The notes under the pieces: model-generated
The model's input: only the letters and a program-made list of their open reading frames with translations
Database searches by the model: none
Told to the model about the DNA's origin: nothing
Shown here: piece after piece, positions 48,414 through 61,000 of the stretch
Layout: the number at the start of each line of letters is the position of its first letter
How positions within the stretch are numbered: the first letter of the stretch is position 1
Program-made: the position numbers and the translations under genes
Source: Nymphaea colorata
Taxonomy: Eukaryota; Streptophyta; Magnoliopsida; Nymphaeales; Nymphaeaceae
DNA: 64,000 nucleotides
NCBI RefSeq assembly: GCF_008831285.2
Contig: NC_045145.1
Location: forward strand, 19,094,802 to 19,158,801
Direction: 5' to 3'

Positions 48414-50318
48414 CGAAGAAGCAGAGGAAGAGACGTGGAGCGAAGGAAAGAAAGCGATCACCGGTTCCCTAGGACACAATTTCTTCTTGGAGCCCTTATG
48501 AACAGATTGGAGTTGGTACTTCTCTCATTAATTTATCACTGCCGTAACTCGCAGCAGCGTTAGAAGCATTCATGGCGTTTTTTACCATAAGGTTAGGTGT
48601 TTGAGAATTTGACTGCTTGCAATTTTGTTTATGGTGCGTCTCCAAGAATATTATGTTGATATGAAAGCTGATTACTTGTAAATACTTTATTAAAAGAAAT
48701 ACACCTAACGCAGATTCGTACACGAAAATAATGTTGCGTGGATCGTATGGAGCTGGGCATTGGTAAGCGTGGCACTCGACTATTAGACTACCGGGAGAAG
48801 TTGCTATCGTTTGTTTGGCTTCTTGTGCTTCTAATTAAGACGTCTGACCGAAATATTAGTATCTACATGGCTGACTACGTAACAATCACTCTCAAATTAT
48901 CTAGTTAATTCCGTATGGGCAGCTCGAGGAGGACCATCTATTAACAATTCCTAGTGTATTCTGGACGTCGGAAGGGAATTAATTGAAGCCTGAATCCTCT
49001 ACAAACTCCTTAGCTGTGCTTCCTCGATTTCTAAGCGTACGTACGTGCATGATATTAGTCTGAGCTGAGACTTGAACCATTTGGTTCATTTTGCTCAATA
49101 AAGTTGTAGCATAATCTGATAAACAATCTAAGACATCAAGGGCAGTTCATGTATTTGCGGATCTTATTATGATTGAAAGGGCTTTTGTAATGCAGAAAAA
49201 CCCTCATAACTCCCCGCATTATCATGTTCTTATTAAGGAGAATATTCTACCTGATCATCTTCTCTTCTAATGGTAAAACTTTTTTTTTTTCCTTTCTCTT
49301 GCAGTGAGCTGGGAGGAGGGGTTTCAAAAGATTCTTGTTAAGGAGCAGTAATTATAAAAATTTTAACAAGAAAAGTGATCTTAGCTATATATCTATATAT
49401 ATTATATATATTTGCGGATCTACAATTACGGACACAGTGTCTACATCTAGCGTCGCCTCTACCACATCATGAGCGCTCATGGGCTTGCACACATGGTACC
49501 TTATGAACAGTGTTAAAGGCACGACGAATACTGCCAATCACATTTTTACCTTATGAACAGTGTTTGCTGATTACACTTTTCAAATTTTTTGTGGGGAAAA
49601 AGATTTAATAACTATGATTGATTAATTTGTGAATGCTTATGAAAGAAAATTACGTTTTTAACTAATGATACAATTGTCTGCTTTGGGTATATTTCAACAT
49701 TTAAGACTGGTAACGTTTTGTGCTTTGAGTTATTTTACAATTCAGGTGGTCATTTGTAATATCTCAAACATGAAACTTTCATCTGTAGATATAGCAAAAG
49801 TTGAGCAGTTATGATTATGACTTTTCTTGAATTAATCGTCCAAAGGGTCAAAGGGATATGGCTATACGGCCCATGGGTCTTATCATGTTCTTAATAATCC
49901 TGTAACCATGAGTACATATATGTTAAAGTACTATAATTACTTAACCTTCGTAAGTCCAGATCATGTTCATAATTTTTTCTTTTCTTTTGGCCATCGGATG
50001 ACTTGGTCACAGAATCAAGATACCCATCCTCTTCCGTATTTGTTTGCAGGAAATTAATATCCGAGCGCGTTTCGAAATGATTCAAGATCGAGGAAGCAGG
50101 CGCGAACTTACATCAACATCCAACCGCGTCGTCGATGGAGTCGACCTTCTTGTCTCTGCTTCCGACTTGATGAAATTGACGATATATCTATAATCTGTAA
50201 TTAATTTGTTGATGGCTGATCAACCTGGAGGGAAGGGCGTTTTCCGGCATGTGGGATTCATGACACTTCTACCTGACCCTTACTCCTGCTACGTCACCGG
50301 TAGCTCTTCACGGACAGC
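48414..50318. other. Promoter side of the first TBL gene and intergenic DNA
   Basis: The first 100-200 bp probably hold the promoter and 5' UTR of the minus-strand TBL gene. The rest is AT-rich with small ORFs lacking motifs, for example 49891-50085. The near-repeat caccttatgaacagtgtt appears at about 49497-49513 and 49549-49564. Confidence 0.5.
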
Positions 50319-51037
50319 GGACCAATGACTGCAATCCTGAATTCTCAACGGAGATCTCTCAGGCGTTCGGGAGATATTGGCCGGAAGGGTAGGCGACCTT
50401 TCTGTTGTCCGTCGTCTTGGTTATATATGTTGAGACACGAGACTGCCATTTTTCGTTCCCTTCATTGTGACACAGTAGCCACTACCATTCCATTTCCGTC
50501 CGCTTCAAGTACTTCCAGAGGAGAGGAGAAGTTGAAAACTTACAGGAATTGCAGGAAGTAGTGGTGAACACAATTCCAGGGAATTCGGACCAGAAAAAGG
50601 GAAGTTAGTACCTAGCAGTAGTGAAAAACCTCGAAAGAAGCAAGGGTCATGTTGGGGTTCAAACTTGCGCGTTTAATCGGTTAGCCCCTGTTTTAATGCA
50701 CCTTTCCTCTTGAGAGCTCTTCCAAGCTCCAAATAGGCGCCGTGGTTGACGGATTGGTAGTAATTTAAGTATTTTTCACCCGCTTCGAGTTGCTAGATCC
50801 GGAGGTGAAAAGAGCAGTTGAAAACTTTAAAGAGTTGCAGAAAGCAGTAATGAACACAATTCCGGAGAGTTCGAACCAGAAAAAGAGGGAGAAATGTGCA
50901 GTAGCAGTACATGTATAATGGTCACATGACTACCCTCGAACGAAGACCCTGGTCTTGCACGTGCCCTGCGGGCTCATGTTCTCGTGGACTTCCTCTGAGC
51001 TCTTTCAATATATGTGTATATATATTAATCTTCCTGC
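50319..51037 (-). pseudogene. Broken TBL fragment: exon-5-like piece and two exon-4-like pieces
   Basis: On the minus strand, 50503-50319 aligns to TBL exon 5. It starts with KWNGSGYC in place of EWNTGG-C, continues YITKTTDNRKVAYPS in another frame (normal [16 protein letters not shown]), and ends at QDCSHW, with stops and frameshifts between. About 50735-50614 resembles exon 4 (normal VNP-KT-VFFRG; here frame-damaged with FFRGF at its end). About 51037-50927 is a second exon-4-like copy that starts after an intact ctggcag acceptor and reads MSPQGTCKTRVFVRG before a stop. Intervening intron-like DNA is repeated too (about 50496-50640 and 50782-50925). Exons 1-3 are missing. It sits between the two intact TBL genes in the same orientation, so it is probably a decayed tandem copy. 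Confidence 0.8.
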
Positions 51038-54000
51038 CAGAGTCTCCACCCAGAAAGAAGACAATGCTTCAGAATTATTCAATGACAAGCCGAGTGTGGG
51101 GTTTGCTTTTTCTTTCTTTTTTCTGAAACAATTCGTCTGCAACATTTTCCATCACCAAGTGAGTGATTACAAATGAATGGGATGGACGATGGAGGTCATA
51201 GGATTCTGATCAGCCTCATAATTTCTTCGTATTATGGGGATCTCTGCAAGGGAATCATATTGACCATTCCATCTCTACCTCCCTAAAGGAAAAGGACGGT
51301 CGAAGTTAATTGTATCTGTTGCAGTTCAGAAATGCGACTCCCACATGCATAATGAAACTTTGATTTCTTGCAAACGCCGAGACCATTTCACATTTCATTT
51401 GGTTTGGCTGGCCTGACACCATTAATTTCCTATTTTAATCGAACCTATCTACCTAAAGTTGAACAATAGTTGAGAAAAAAAAAATTAAGTTGATGAAGTA
51501 GAAGTTTGTGGAAAGAAGATATGGAAGACATTGTCACAAAAAAAGTGTACGATTATTCGATACGATCAGTAAAAAAAATTGGTATAATACGATAAAGTTG
51601 TATATTTTGATAATAAAACGGAAAAATTTCGGTAAATTTTTAAAAAATTTAAAAAATTTTAAAAATTTTAAAAATTATAAAAAATAAAAAAATCATAAAA
51701 AATACAAAAATGCAAAAATAAGTGTATAATACACCTATAATACGCGCTTTATTCATTTTTTTTATTTTCTAGTGTTTTTTTTTAAAAAGGCGTCTTTTTA
51801 ATGTTTAATGCGATTGAAGCATTTTTGGCATATTATATGCGTCTTTTTGACAAAAAAAAAGACACGAACACAAACTTTTGTTGTATCCAATTTTATCAAA
51901 ATAAAATTGATTTGGTACCCGTTTGATGGGAATTTGCCAATTTTCAAGATGATTCGGACCCATTTTTACATTAAATGTTGATAAAGATTATGAGTAGCAG
52001 GTAGATACGCACATGCTTCACCGAAGCAATTATTGGAAAAAAATTAATGCACAGGTCCCGGAAGTGAGGTTACAAAGGAAAATGAACGGTATGTCGTATT
52101 TTCAGTTGATTTGACAAAACGTTTTGACTAGCGGGGGAAACAGTAATATAAAAACTACAGAGTCAAAAGACAAAACACTGTGTTATATGTTTTTAAAGTA
52201 TCAATGAGTTTTGTGGGGCTGGTTGATTCTTACAACAACATCAACAGGCTCTCATGTTTTTACTCCTTAGGGCACTCATAAATGGAAAGACGAGCGCTTA
52301 ATTTTGCTTGAATTACGGTTAAAGGTTGAGATCTGGTGAAGTTTCCGTGGAAAAAGTATAGGATTTGTTGCAGAGGATGCTTACTCTGCACAGTCCTTTC
52401 GATCGGGTTCCACCATTCTCTTGAGATAAAGATATAAAAAGATGTTGGCGTGCTTGAAGATGGAGATGTGGCCAAGACATAAAGTCTCGTTGTTTCTCCT
52501 GTTGGGCAGAGGAGTCTTCAATTATTGTACCAGAAAACTTAACCAGGAGAACTCTACTGAGCAATCGTACTCGTATCTATAGACGGCAAAATCTTCGGGC
52601 CACTGCTGGGTATCTTCTGCTTCCAAGTTAACATATTTTCACCAACACAGTAGAATGTAGGAGTAGTAAAAGGTTCGACAGTTAGTATTCTGTGCATAGG
52701 TTAAAAAGAAGCAAAATATAGTATTCCTAATAAAGCTCACATCACTATTACCAACAAGTTCATAAGAATAAACTTTTCTGTTGTTTATCACAGTGGAGGC
52801 AAACGGATTTATGACGCCTGAATTGACACAAGTGTCTTCATTTTCTTGTGAGCTTAACTAGTCAGCTTTCAACTTCGAAAGGCGGCAAAGGAAAATCCAA
52901 GTTTCTTGTTTTCTTTTACAATTTTGAAGGAGACAGGCTAATTTAATTTGGAAACCAGTTTTGTTTCCTTCTGGAAATTTTGGCAATATTTTTCTCTTTA
53001 ATGGTTGATCAATAAGAATTCCCCATGGCAAACAGGAAAAGAATTAAGCTTCTTTGGTGTAGTTTCTTGCTTCTTCTTGGGAAATTATATCGTTGCCATA
53101 TTTACATTCTCCTCTGGTCGTCCCTCATCGATCTCCCATCCAATATGTCTTTTATCCAAATGTACAATATTTCTAGCTCCTACCGTCGTTCTAGATAAAG
53201 CTTTATCTCTGTAGCATTGCCATGCTTTGCATTAACCATGGCGGCATTACCGGAGAGTCGTATCCGGCAGGGTCACTGCGCGCGACGGTCCCCACCGTGC
53301 CGGACAGTGTCCGTCGCCCTCCTCTTCTTTACCCCTCGTAAACTTCACAATATTTCTGGTGCTCAAACAAATTAACTATGAAGCATTCGTTTTAGCTCTT
53401 CCGAAACGTCCAATTGCCAGTTGAAAGAAAACTGTGGCAGGACATAGTTTGCAAAAGACGAACATTTCGATTCAGTCCGTTTCATTCGTGGACGGGTGTC
53501 AAGCAAAACGTCGCTCTCCCCGCCCCCACCATCATTTTCTGAAGGGTTGCAGTCACAATTAATAAGAACAAGATATATATTCCTCTCGAGATCTTTCACC
53601 GGGATCTTTGTTTCTAAGAACGAAGTGTACATTTGCTTCCCACTTCACATGGTTATATATATATCAGAACCAAATCAGAAGAAGATCGATCTCTTCTCTA
53701 ACTTCTTATTCCTAACTTCACTGAGCGGTTGAATTCCGAGGCAGAAATCGAGCCAGCTGGAAAGCGAATTTCATGGTTAAATTGTGTGGAGTGGTGCATG
53801 ATCATTGTAGGACAAAGCGATGGCGAAATAATTTTGTCAAGGGATCCGTCTAATATTTGTCGGATTAGTTGATACAGTCCACAAGAGGTGTCATTGTCGA
53901 TCGATCAGTGACATGATTTCTACCATGTGGTGCCTCGCCGAAAATCGACGAAACTTCAATTTCAGGTGCAAGAGGAGCTCATCCACTCATGGGATTCGGA

Positions 54001-54840
54001 ATGAAAATTATTTGCCACAACTTTTCTAATTCGAATTCCAGGTTTACTTACTCCACGAAGAACAATCAATCAAAGTAATAAAGCTTATGTCAGAAGCAAA
54101 TGGCCAAAAGTGTCGTAGGCTTCAACGGTGAATAAGTGAAGCAGATTAACTTCAAAGTAATTCTTTGTTTCTTCTGACTGAATCTTGGTAACATCTATAG
54201 ATTCCTCGTGAAGGTAGAAAACCATCAGGTTTAGGCGTCTATAAGAAACTTTCCAATTCTTGGGCATGTTATGAGTTTAGTTATGTTGCTCACTATTTAA
54301 TCAAAAGTACTTCTTGCACCCCACTCTGTACATTCTTCAAAATACATGAAATTGTCCGAACTGTTATACTGTTTTTTCTAGTCATTCATGAAAACGAGTT
54401 TTGTCAGATAGTTAGTTTAGTTTCCGGAAATAGTGGTGCCACATTATATCAGCAAAAAGGGGCTTCTGCTCCGGCCTTTTTAGGCCAACTGAGGATTACT
54501 GGTTAAAAAGCTAGACTTGAAAGATTAATGGCTAAAAGTGATAAAGAGTTCGCGGGGTGTCTTTTTTCCGGCTGACTTTATGGCCGAGGTCTCGTGCCCG
54601 CTAAGCTTGAAATGAGAATATTTAAATGACAGTTCATTCTCCAAAGAGAACTTATGAAGCCATTTTTTGTCAAAAAATCGAGGTCTGGCCTTGGATATTC
54701 AAGGGATGAACTGTAATATGCACATTTCTTGGGGTCATCAAATTTGAATTTAATGGTACATCTAGACCACCAATATAATAAGTGTAATGTAATGTTCTGG
54801 TCAAGCAGGTCCCACGGAGTTGAACTGTGGGCAGTTGGAC
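51038..54840. other. Intergenic, no intact gene
   Basis: Contains an extremely AT-rich, low-complexity stretch (about 51590-51730, runs of aaaattttaaaa). Small ORFs at 52260-52564 and 53372-53632 have no known motif. A GC-richer patch at about 53236-53330 resembles a piece of TBL exon 1. The 3' UTR of the second TBL gene probably occupies the last few hundred bases. Confidence 0.5.
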
Positions 54841-57800
54841 CTAATCCGGTTGGTCCAGCTTTGTCTTCATTATTAGCATCGCGTACAGGAGTTCGTTCCA
54901 TGTGTCCGGAATGCCGGGCAGACACCAGTGACTACAGTCCTGAAACTTCTCCGGGACGATCTTGGGCGAAGTGTAGATGGAAGGATGTGCATCTTTTCTG
55001 TAGTCTGTCAGTTTAGTTATGTTGAGATACGTGACCGGAGTTCTCATTTTGCCGATAACCTTCTCCGCCAACTTCATTTCTCGTGGTTGTGGAGAGAGGT
55101 AAGCGTCGTTCATTATTGGTTCTACTTCTTTGTGGCAATGTCCACCAGAATTCCATTGCCCACCTCTTCAAGAAAATAAACAACCATCGGATTGCAAAAA
55201 TTAAGTAGAAGTCAACACCAAAGTGTCAGAGAATCAATTGAACCAACCAAACGAAAGTGGCAGCAGTTTACCTGTAATGTACATTTGAAAAAGCTCTGAA
55301 AAAAACTGCGGTCTTGTTGGGGTTCACATTTGCATCGACCCATTCAGCCCATGTCATGAGTGCCCTCAAGTAAGCTCTTTCACCTTCAAGATAACCATAC
55401 ATACTGTTTCCGAGTTCAAAAAAGTCCTTCCTGCCACAATTCCGCATGTTAATTACACCAATAATCTTTAGGAAAAAAGCAGCATCCGGAGTGCCTTTGA
55501 GGAAACTGCATTGTACTTTCTTTTGTTTCTTTCTCTTTTGGTTGGAACAGTTTATATTCATCAGGCACTTTAAGCTCCATTTTTGGCGACTTCCGAATTT
55601 GCCAATTTATATGTCACGTTAAAGGTAACTGAAAATATTTAGCACTATTAAATTGAAGCCAAGAAAAATAGTCTAACTCACTAATGTTTTCATAAAATTA
55701 TGGATGAAATTTGCTTGTTTATCATTGGACACCAGCAGAAAAGAATTTTTTTTCGGCATATTTTAATATGTGGTATCTAGAGAGGTAAAATTTTACCCGT
55801 TATTGGTCTTGGCAGGAACCCACCAATGGCCAGAGTTGAAGATCAAAATATCAGCATTCTTGTAGCTAGGCGCAAAAGTCGCGATGTTGTCGAGCCTGAG
55901 CTTTTTTCTGATAGTGCCATTGGGGTGAGAAATCTCCTGTTCGTCGACTAAAAATGCCGACCAAAAGAACTCCAAGGTGCACTGGTAATCCTATACCATC
56001 AGGATCAACAAACAGAGAATACAAACATCTCAATGATTCATTCAAAAGGAGAACAAAAATATTTATATTTACAGACAAAAAGTTGAAGAAATCTAGAAAG
56101 GTGGGTTTCAAAACTAACCAAAAATCTGAATACAGTTGCTTTGGATGTTCCAAGTTCATGAAGGCCGGACACTCCAACCATCCTCGTCTTGTCTTCAAGA
56201 GAGCTCCAAAGAAGACAAATGAGAGACCTCCACATGTTTCGGTTGAGGGAATCACCTACGAACGCTAGACGCTTCCCTCTTAGTCTCTCCAACATATCCT
56301 TTGGATCCAACCTTGAATAATTCGAAGCCACAACAGTCATATAAATAAGCTTTTGGCAAACAAAGAACAGGAGGAGCTCTCTTTTGTCAAATGTTCAAGA
56401 CTCACTTCCGATCACAAATATAATAAAAATCTGAATTTGTTGATGCACACCGCCTTTTTTTTTTTTTTTTTTGCTGAATGACTTCTTTTACAATTGCTCT
56501 ACAATTAAACATTTTTCTCCTATGAAATTAAGAAATGTATTCACTTTTTATTTTTGCCAAAACAACCTTTATTCTTTTAAAATGTAACACTGAAAAACGT
56601 GACTCGTTTTCAAGAAAATAAAAAAAAGAAAGTGAATGATATTATTTATTGTTTTACCTTGGGATATTGCAGCCATTCGGCTGCCATCTCCATTTCTCGT
56701 AATTTCTCTCTCGCCGCCCATTTTTATAGCAATTGGTGGCGGTTTCTACGTATGGGCAAGACCCTGCAGGATAGTGAGGATAGGACTCATCCCACACCCA
56801 CCTCCCATCGAATATGTCGCATTCCATCTTCGACTTGTCTGGGCCGACCGTTTTGGTGATCAACGGCCTCTCTCTTCCGGCGCCTTCACTCCTCAAACCA
56901 GTCTTCATCCGCCAACCTTCGCTACTCACACCCGTCTTAATCCGCCACCCTGATCTCCTACCCTCTCTCCTTCCTTCTCTTCTCCCTTCTCTGCGCTTGC
57001 GTTGAACTTGCTGAATCTTTACAGGGACATCACCATCGTTCTCCTTCACGACATTGGTGGCGTTGCCGGTGAACGTGCCGTTTTCTCCGGGGAGAGTCAC
57101 TGTTGGACTGCTAGTCATATTGCTAACGCTGTCTGGACTTATCTCCACCTCCAAGTCACGCTTCACGAAATTGGTGGCGTTCCCGGTGAACGTGCTGTTT
57201 TCTTCGGGGAAAGTCACTATGAGAGTGCTAGTCATATTGGTAACGCTGTCTGAAGTTCTCTCCGTCTCCACGTTTTCCCCGGTGAGAGTCACCGTGGGGG
57301 TGCTGGTCAAATTGTCCTCGCTATCTGGACTTCTCTCCACCTCCAAATCACCGACCACAAAAGCGTTGCCACCGTATCGATATTGCCGCAAAATCTCTCG
57401 TTCTCGCGCCGAGATATTGTACCTTTCATTAGCCGCAACAAGCAGCTTTTCAAGCTCGTCTTCGACATCCAGAGAATGGAGGCGGCTGTCGTCAGTTGAG
57501 CCTGCGTCGTCGCCGGAGACTCCATTAACGGTTTGAGTCGCATTCCCAGTGGACGACGGGGACGCAATTGGAGAAGCGCTATTTGGTTCTTGCTGGTAGC
57601 TGCCGGAGGGAATAGAATCATTCCCATCATCGTGGACCTTGAGCGAGAGAGGCGGGTCCACCTGCCTCGTCTCCACCTCGTCAGAATTTAGTTCTTTTTC
57701 CTTGGAGATTCCGCTGCGATGTCCGTCATTAAGTTTTTCAGAAGCACAGACGTTGGGATCAGGGAGTGCGTAAGAGGAGGCGGCCAACAACGAAGAAGAA

Positions 57801-58015
57801 GTAGAAGAGAGAGGGGCGGTCGTTCTGGAGGAGGAGAAAGAGAACGAAAAAGGAGCCTTCGCAGGACTGCACATTGCTAGGAAGAGTGTGAAGAACATAA
57901 AAGCCGTCATGAAACCATAAGCAAAGGAAAGGGCATTCCTCGACGCGCGCAGACTAAGAAGGCGCTTGAGCCGGAGGGTGAGGACGGCCGGCAGGTCCTT
58001 CTTCGCTCCGTCCAT
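54841..58015 (-). CDS. TBL: Trichome birefringence-like (TBL) polysaccharide O-acetyltransferase with expanded repeat stem, five exons
   Basis: Paralogue of the gene at 42939-48413, same strand and exon structure. Exons are 58015-56658, 56311-56119, 55990-55797, 55430-55272 and 55165-54841; joined they give 2229 nt, 742 residues. Exons 2, 3 and 4 have exactly the same lengths as in the paralogue (193, 194, 159 nt), which supports both models. A signal anchor lies at about 31-49 ([18 protein letters not shown]). The lumenal stem (about 50-395) is unusually long. It carries three diverged repeats of a [22 protein letters not shown] unit (residues about 223-325) and a RREG run (about 341-354). 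The TBL domain starts at [19 protein letters not shown]. Catalytic GDS is Gly472-Asp473-Ser474 in [14 protein letters not shown]-x-x-H is Asp711/His714 in [10 protein letters not shown]. Both are intact. Most TBL proteins are about 400-600 residues, so this one is long. Its substrate cannot be assigned. Confidence 0.94.
57044..57349 (-). repeat. Coding tandem repeats in the TBL stem, three diverged units
   Basis: Inside exon 1 of the TBL gene at 54841-58015, three units of about 26-38 codons repeat: [16 protein letters not shown]..., [15 protein letters not shown]... and [16 protein letters not shown]... Units 2 and 3 also share an [13 protein letters not shown] segment. Each contains N-x-S/T sequons. 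The DNA is repeated as well (for example ggtggcgtt-ccggtgaacgt at two sites), so the expansion came from tandem duplication. Confidence 0.85.
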
Positions 58016-61000
58016 GGGAAGCAAAAGGCTTAGAGAATGAAAGGAGAAGGGATGAGAAGAGAAGCTACGACATGAATAAGTGTGTGGAGTGAAGTTGGGG
58101 TTAAGTGATTTAATAGCGGTTGTACATACGCCAACTGCCTATTTTTCATCGCTTCCTTGAGTTTTTTCCATTCGGGTTGTCCTTTTATAGGCCCTACGTT
58201 TGTCTCTTATTTCTAAAACTGATCAACAAAGACCACATTTTACAAAAAACTTTCTCTATCATTTTTTTGTTTCCCAAGTTACCCGAATTTCACTCCAGAC
58301 AGATTTCATGCAAATTGTGGTCCTTATTGCACGAAGTTAAAGGCAGAAAAGTTAAGATTGAAACTGAAAATTCCACTGTTTCAGTTCTTGTATACCTTCT
58401 TGGCAGGAACTAGTAGTCTTGAGTTACATGGAATCACGCATAATTATGAGAAGATGACGGTTACCTACCCTTGAGCAAAATGTGTAATTTTGAGAAGATG
58501 ACGGTTCCATTTAACTGTAGAAAAATCAACAGTTGAGAATTTCGCTGCATACTTAAAATCAAAAGTAAGTTGGTTCTTTTTCTCATAGAATAATATCAGA
58601 GGTCAAAATGTTTCCGAGCATATGAACTGTATCGGTCACACGCCCATCTGCCAAATACAGTAAAAAAAAAAAGATTCTCATCCACATGCAGTCGATATAT
58701 TTCCTGGTTTGATGTTTTTACATCTCAGTTATCGATTTTTACAAGGCACAATAATTCAATGGCGGAGAAGGGGTGCATGTCATGAAACCCCAAAAATATA
58801 GCTTCTACATTAGCTGACCAAGCATTGTCTTTTCAACTTGACCACATGATGGGGTTCGCATATGCAGGCATTAATAAGGACGTATATCTTTTAGATCTTC
58901 TTACTCTCGAACCTTAGGTCCAGGATTGGATGTTGATTTCGAAAGGCTCCAAAAGTGGGGTTTCCACATCAGGATTTGGTTCATATAAAATCCAAAAAAA
59001 CTTAAGAATTTAAAGTCGAATTGTTCTAAAAAACAAGTAGAGAGAAAACTTTTAGCCGTATGATCACAATTAGCTTCCTTGTTAGAATGTCGATAATCGT
59101 ACACGCAGAAGCATGAAAATCTCACGCAACTCAAAGTTGGCACCACCAAACCAGATTCCATCGCTATGATAAAGCTCAATCGGAGATGACTTTATGGGGG
59201 TCATCGTTTCCAGCGTAAGCGGATAGAGATGTGCATGATGAATGGAAGGTAGCGGACGGCAATGGCCGTGGTTGCTTCAAAGTTCAGTGAAACCGTGAAA
59301 TGAAAAACTAATAAAAGAAGCAACTTTTGTACACCTAAAGAGTCCTTTCTGGTGACCAACCGATACTTATTTAATACGTCGCAGCTGGCGCATAACAATT
59401 GAGGAACGCCGAGAGGACTTTTAGCTCCATATCACTCGCCGTTCATTATTCTCTTAATTCGATTTACGTGGCCATTTCATCAAGGCCTTCTTCAATATAA
59501 TTACTTTGCGTTTCTCATGTCAGTTTTACTCTTGTAAGTGAATTTCCTTTTCTTAAATCTTCTTTAACATATCTTCATCAGGTTAGATCATCCAAGCAAA
59601 GGTCGAAACCTTTCCCTTCTGTTTCCGACGGGTACTCCAAATGTACTTCAACTTGTGCGGCACCCTTTTGTTTGCAGCACAGAAAGATGACACTCTAGAT
59701 TCTCGAATTACTGATGGGTACCCAGTCGTTAATCCCTTGAGCAAACCCTCTCAAAATATTTATCATATTCTATGTTAATCAAATTCAACGAAAGAACAGG
59801 GTAAAATTTTGGCGTAGAACTTTGACACAAAATAATTCCGCCTAATAAATTGGGCAGCCGACGGATGGAAGGATGGTGACTTGGAAAGGAATCCCACTAG
59901 CACCTTCTTATCGTATAGAGCAGGTGGTTGGAGGGGCCCCCGTTCTAAGTGTTCAGCTGAGGGGAAGCACCCATCTCTTCCACATGCTCTTGCTGCAGTA
60001 CGACTATGGGTTCAATTCATCCAACATCAACTACTGCTACAGTAAAATATGTCTGCTTTTTAGTAAGGTTTTTTGTTGACGGAGTACTTCCATTTTCACC
60101 CCGAGTCTCCTTGTTTTTCAATCGACGCCAGTCATTCCTACCAGTCTTAGTTTCTCTTTCACTTTTTGCCTTATTGTACTTTCATTTCGTTTTGTGCTAC
60201 TGCTTGTTGGTACAAGGGAATCAAGAAGGGCCGTAAACGACGTTTAAGTTTAGTGATTCGTAAATTATTTTCATTTCAACGTCGTTACATACTTTAGTCC
60301 ACATGGACTCCGTTCAAAGGTGAAATGCCTTGTGGACCAATGATAAGTTCTTGATGATTTTAAATCAAGAGAATATTAGGATTAGTTTATATTTTCTTCT
60401 CCCACTTGCATTTTTTTTTTGGGTATAAGTACCTTTTGTTTTCTCTTTGAGATGTATTCTTACCTATGTGTTTGGGCACTAGTACATTAAATGAAATGCG
60501 AGGGCCACGCTGTTAGTGATTGACCTAACACGTGGTCAAGTTGCTTTTCCTTCTCTTCGAATCTTCTCCTTTTCTTTTTTTGAAGGGGGAAATTGTCTCA
60601 TGGACCATATTACCAATTCACTTCTTTTAAAAAGGGTGGCTCGCATATATTTTCGTGAGTTAAATCGCATATATTTTCTGTCGTTGTTGCATGTAAAGCC
60701 TCATTCGCATTGAGGCATTTCTTTAAACAAGCAAGTCGGATGTACGACTAAAGAAAGTATCGTAACTCGCATTCCGCATCTGCAATTGCTGTACTTGACG
60801 CAATATGATATTTTCTGAACCACATGTTTGCAACTCCAATTCGTAAGCACCATATCTCCTTCACCACTGCACGAAATCAAAATAGAATGCAAAAATTGAT
60901 TGAGAGAAAAATAATTCAAGAGTCCTTCTTCCATTCCATTTTCTATGCTTCAAAGCAATACATGGGCCCAACTTTAATTTGCAAAATCACCTCTAACGAC

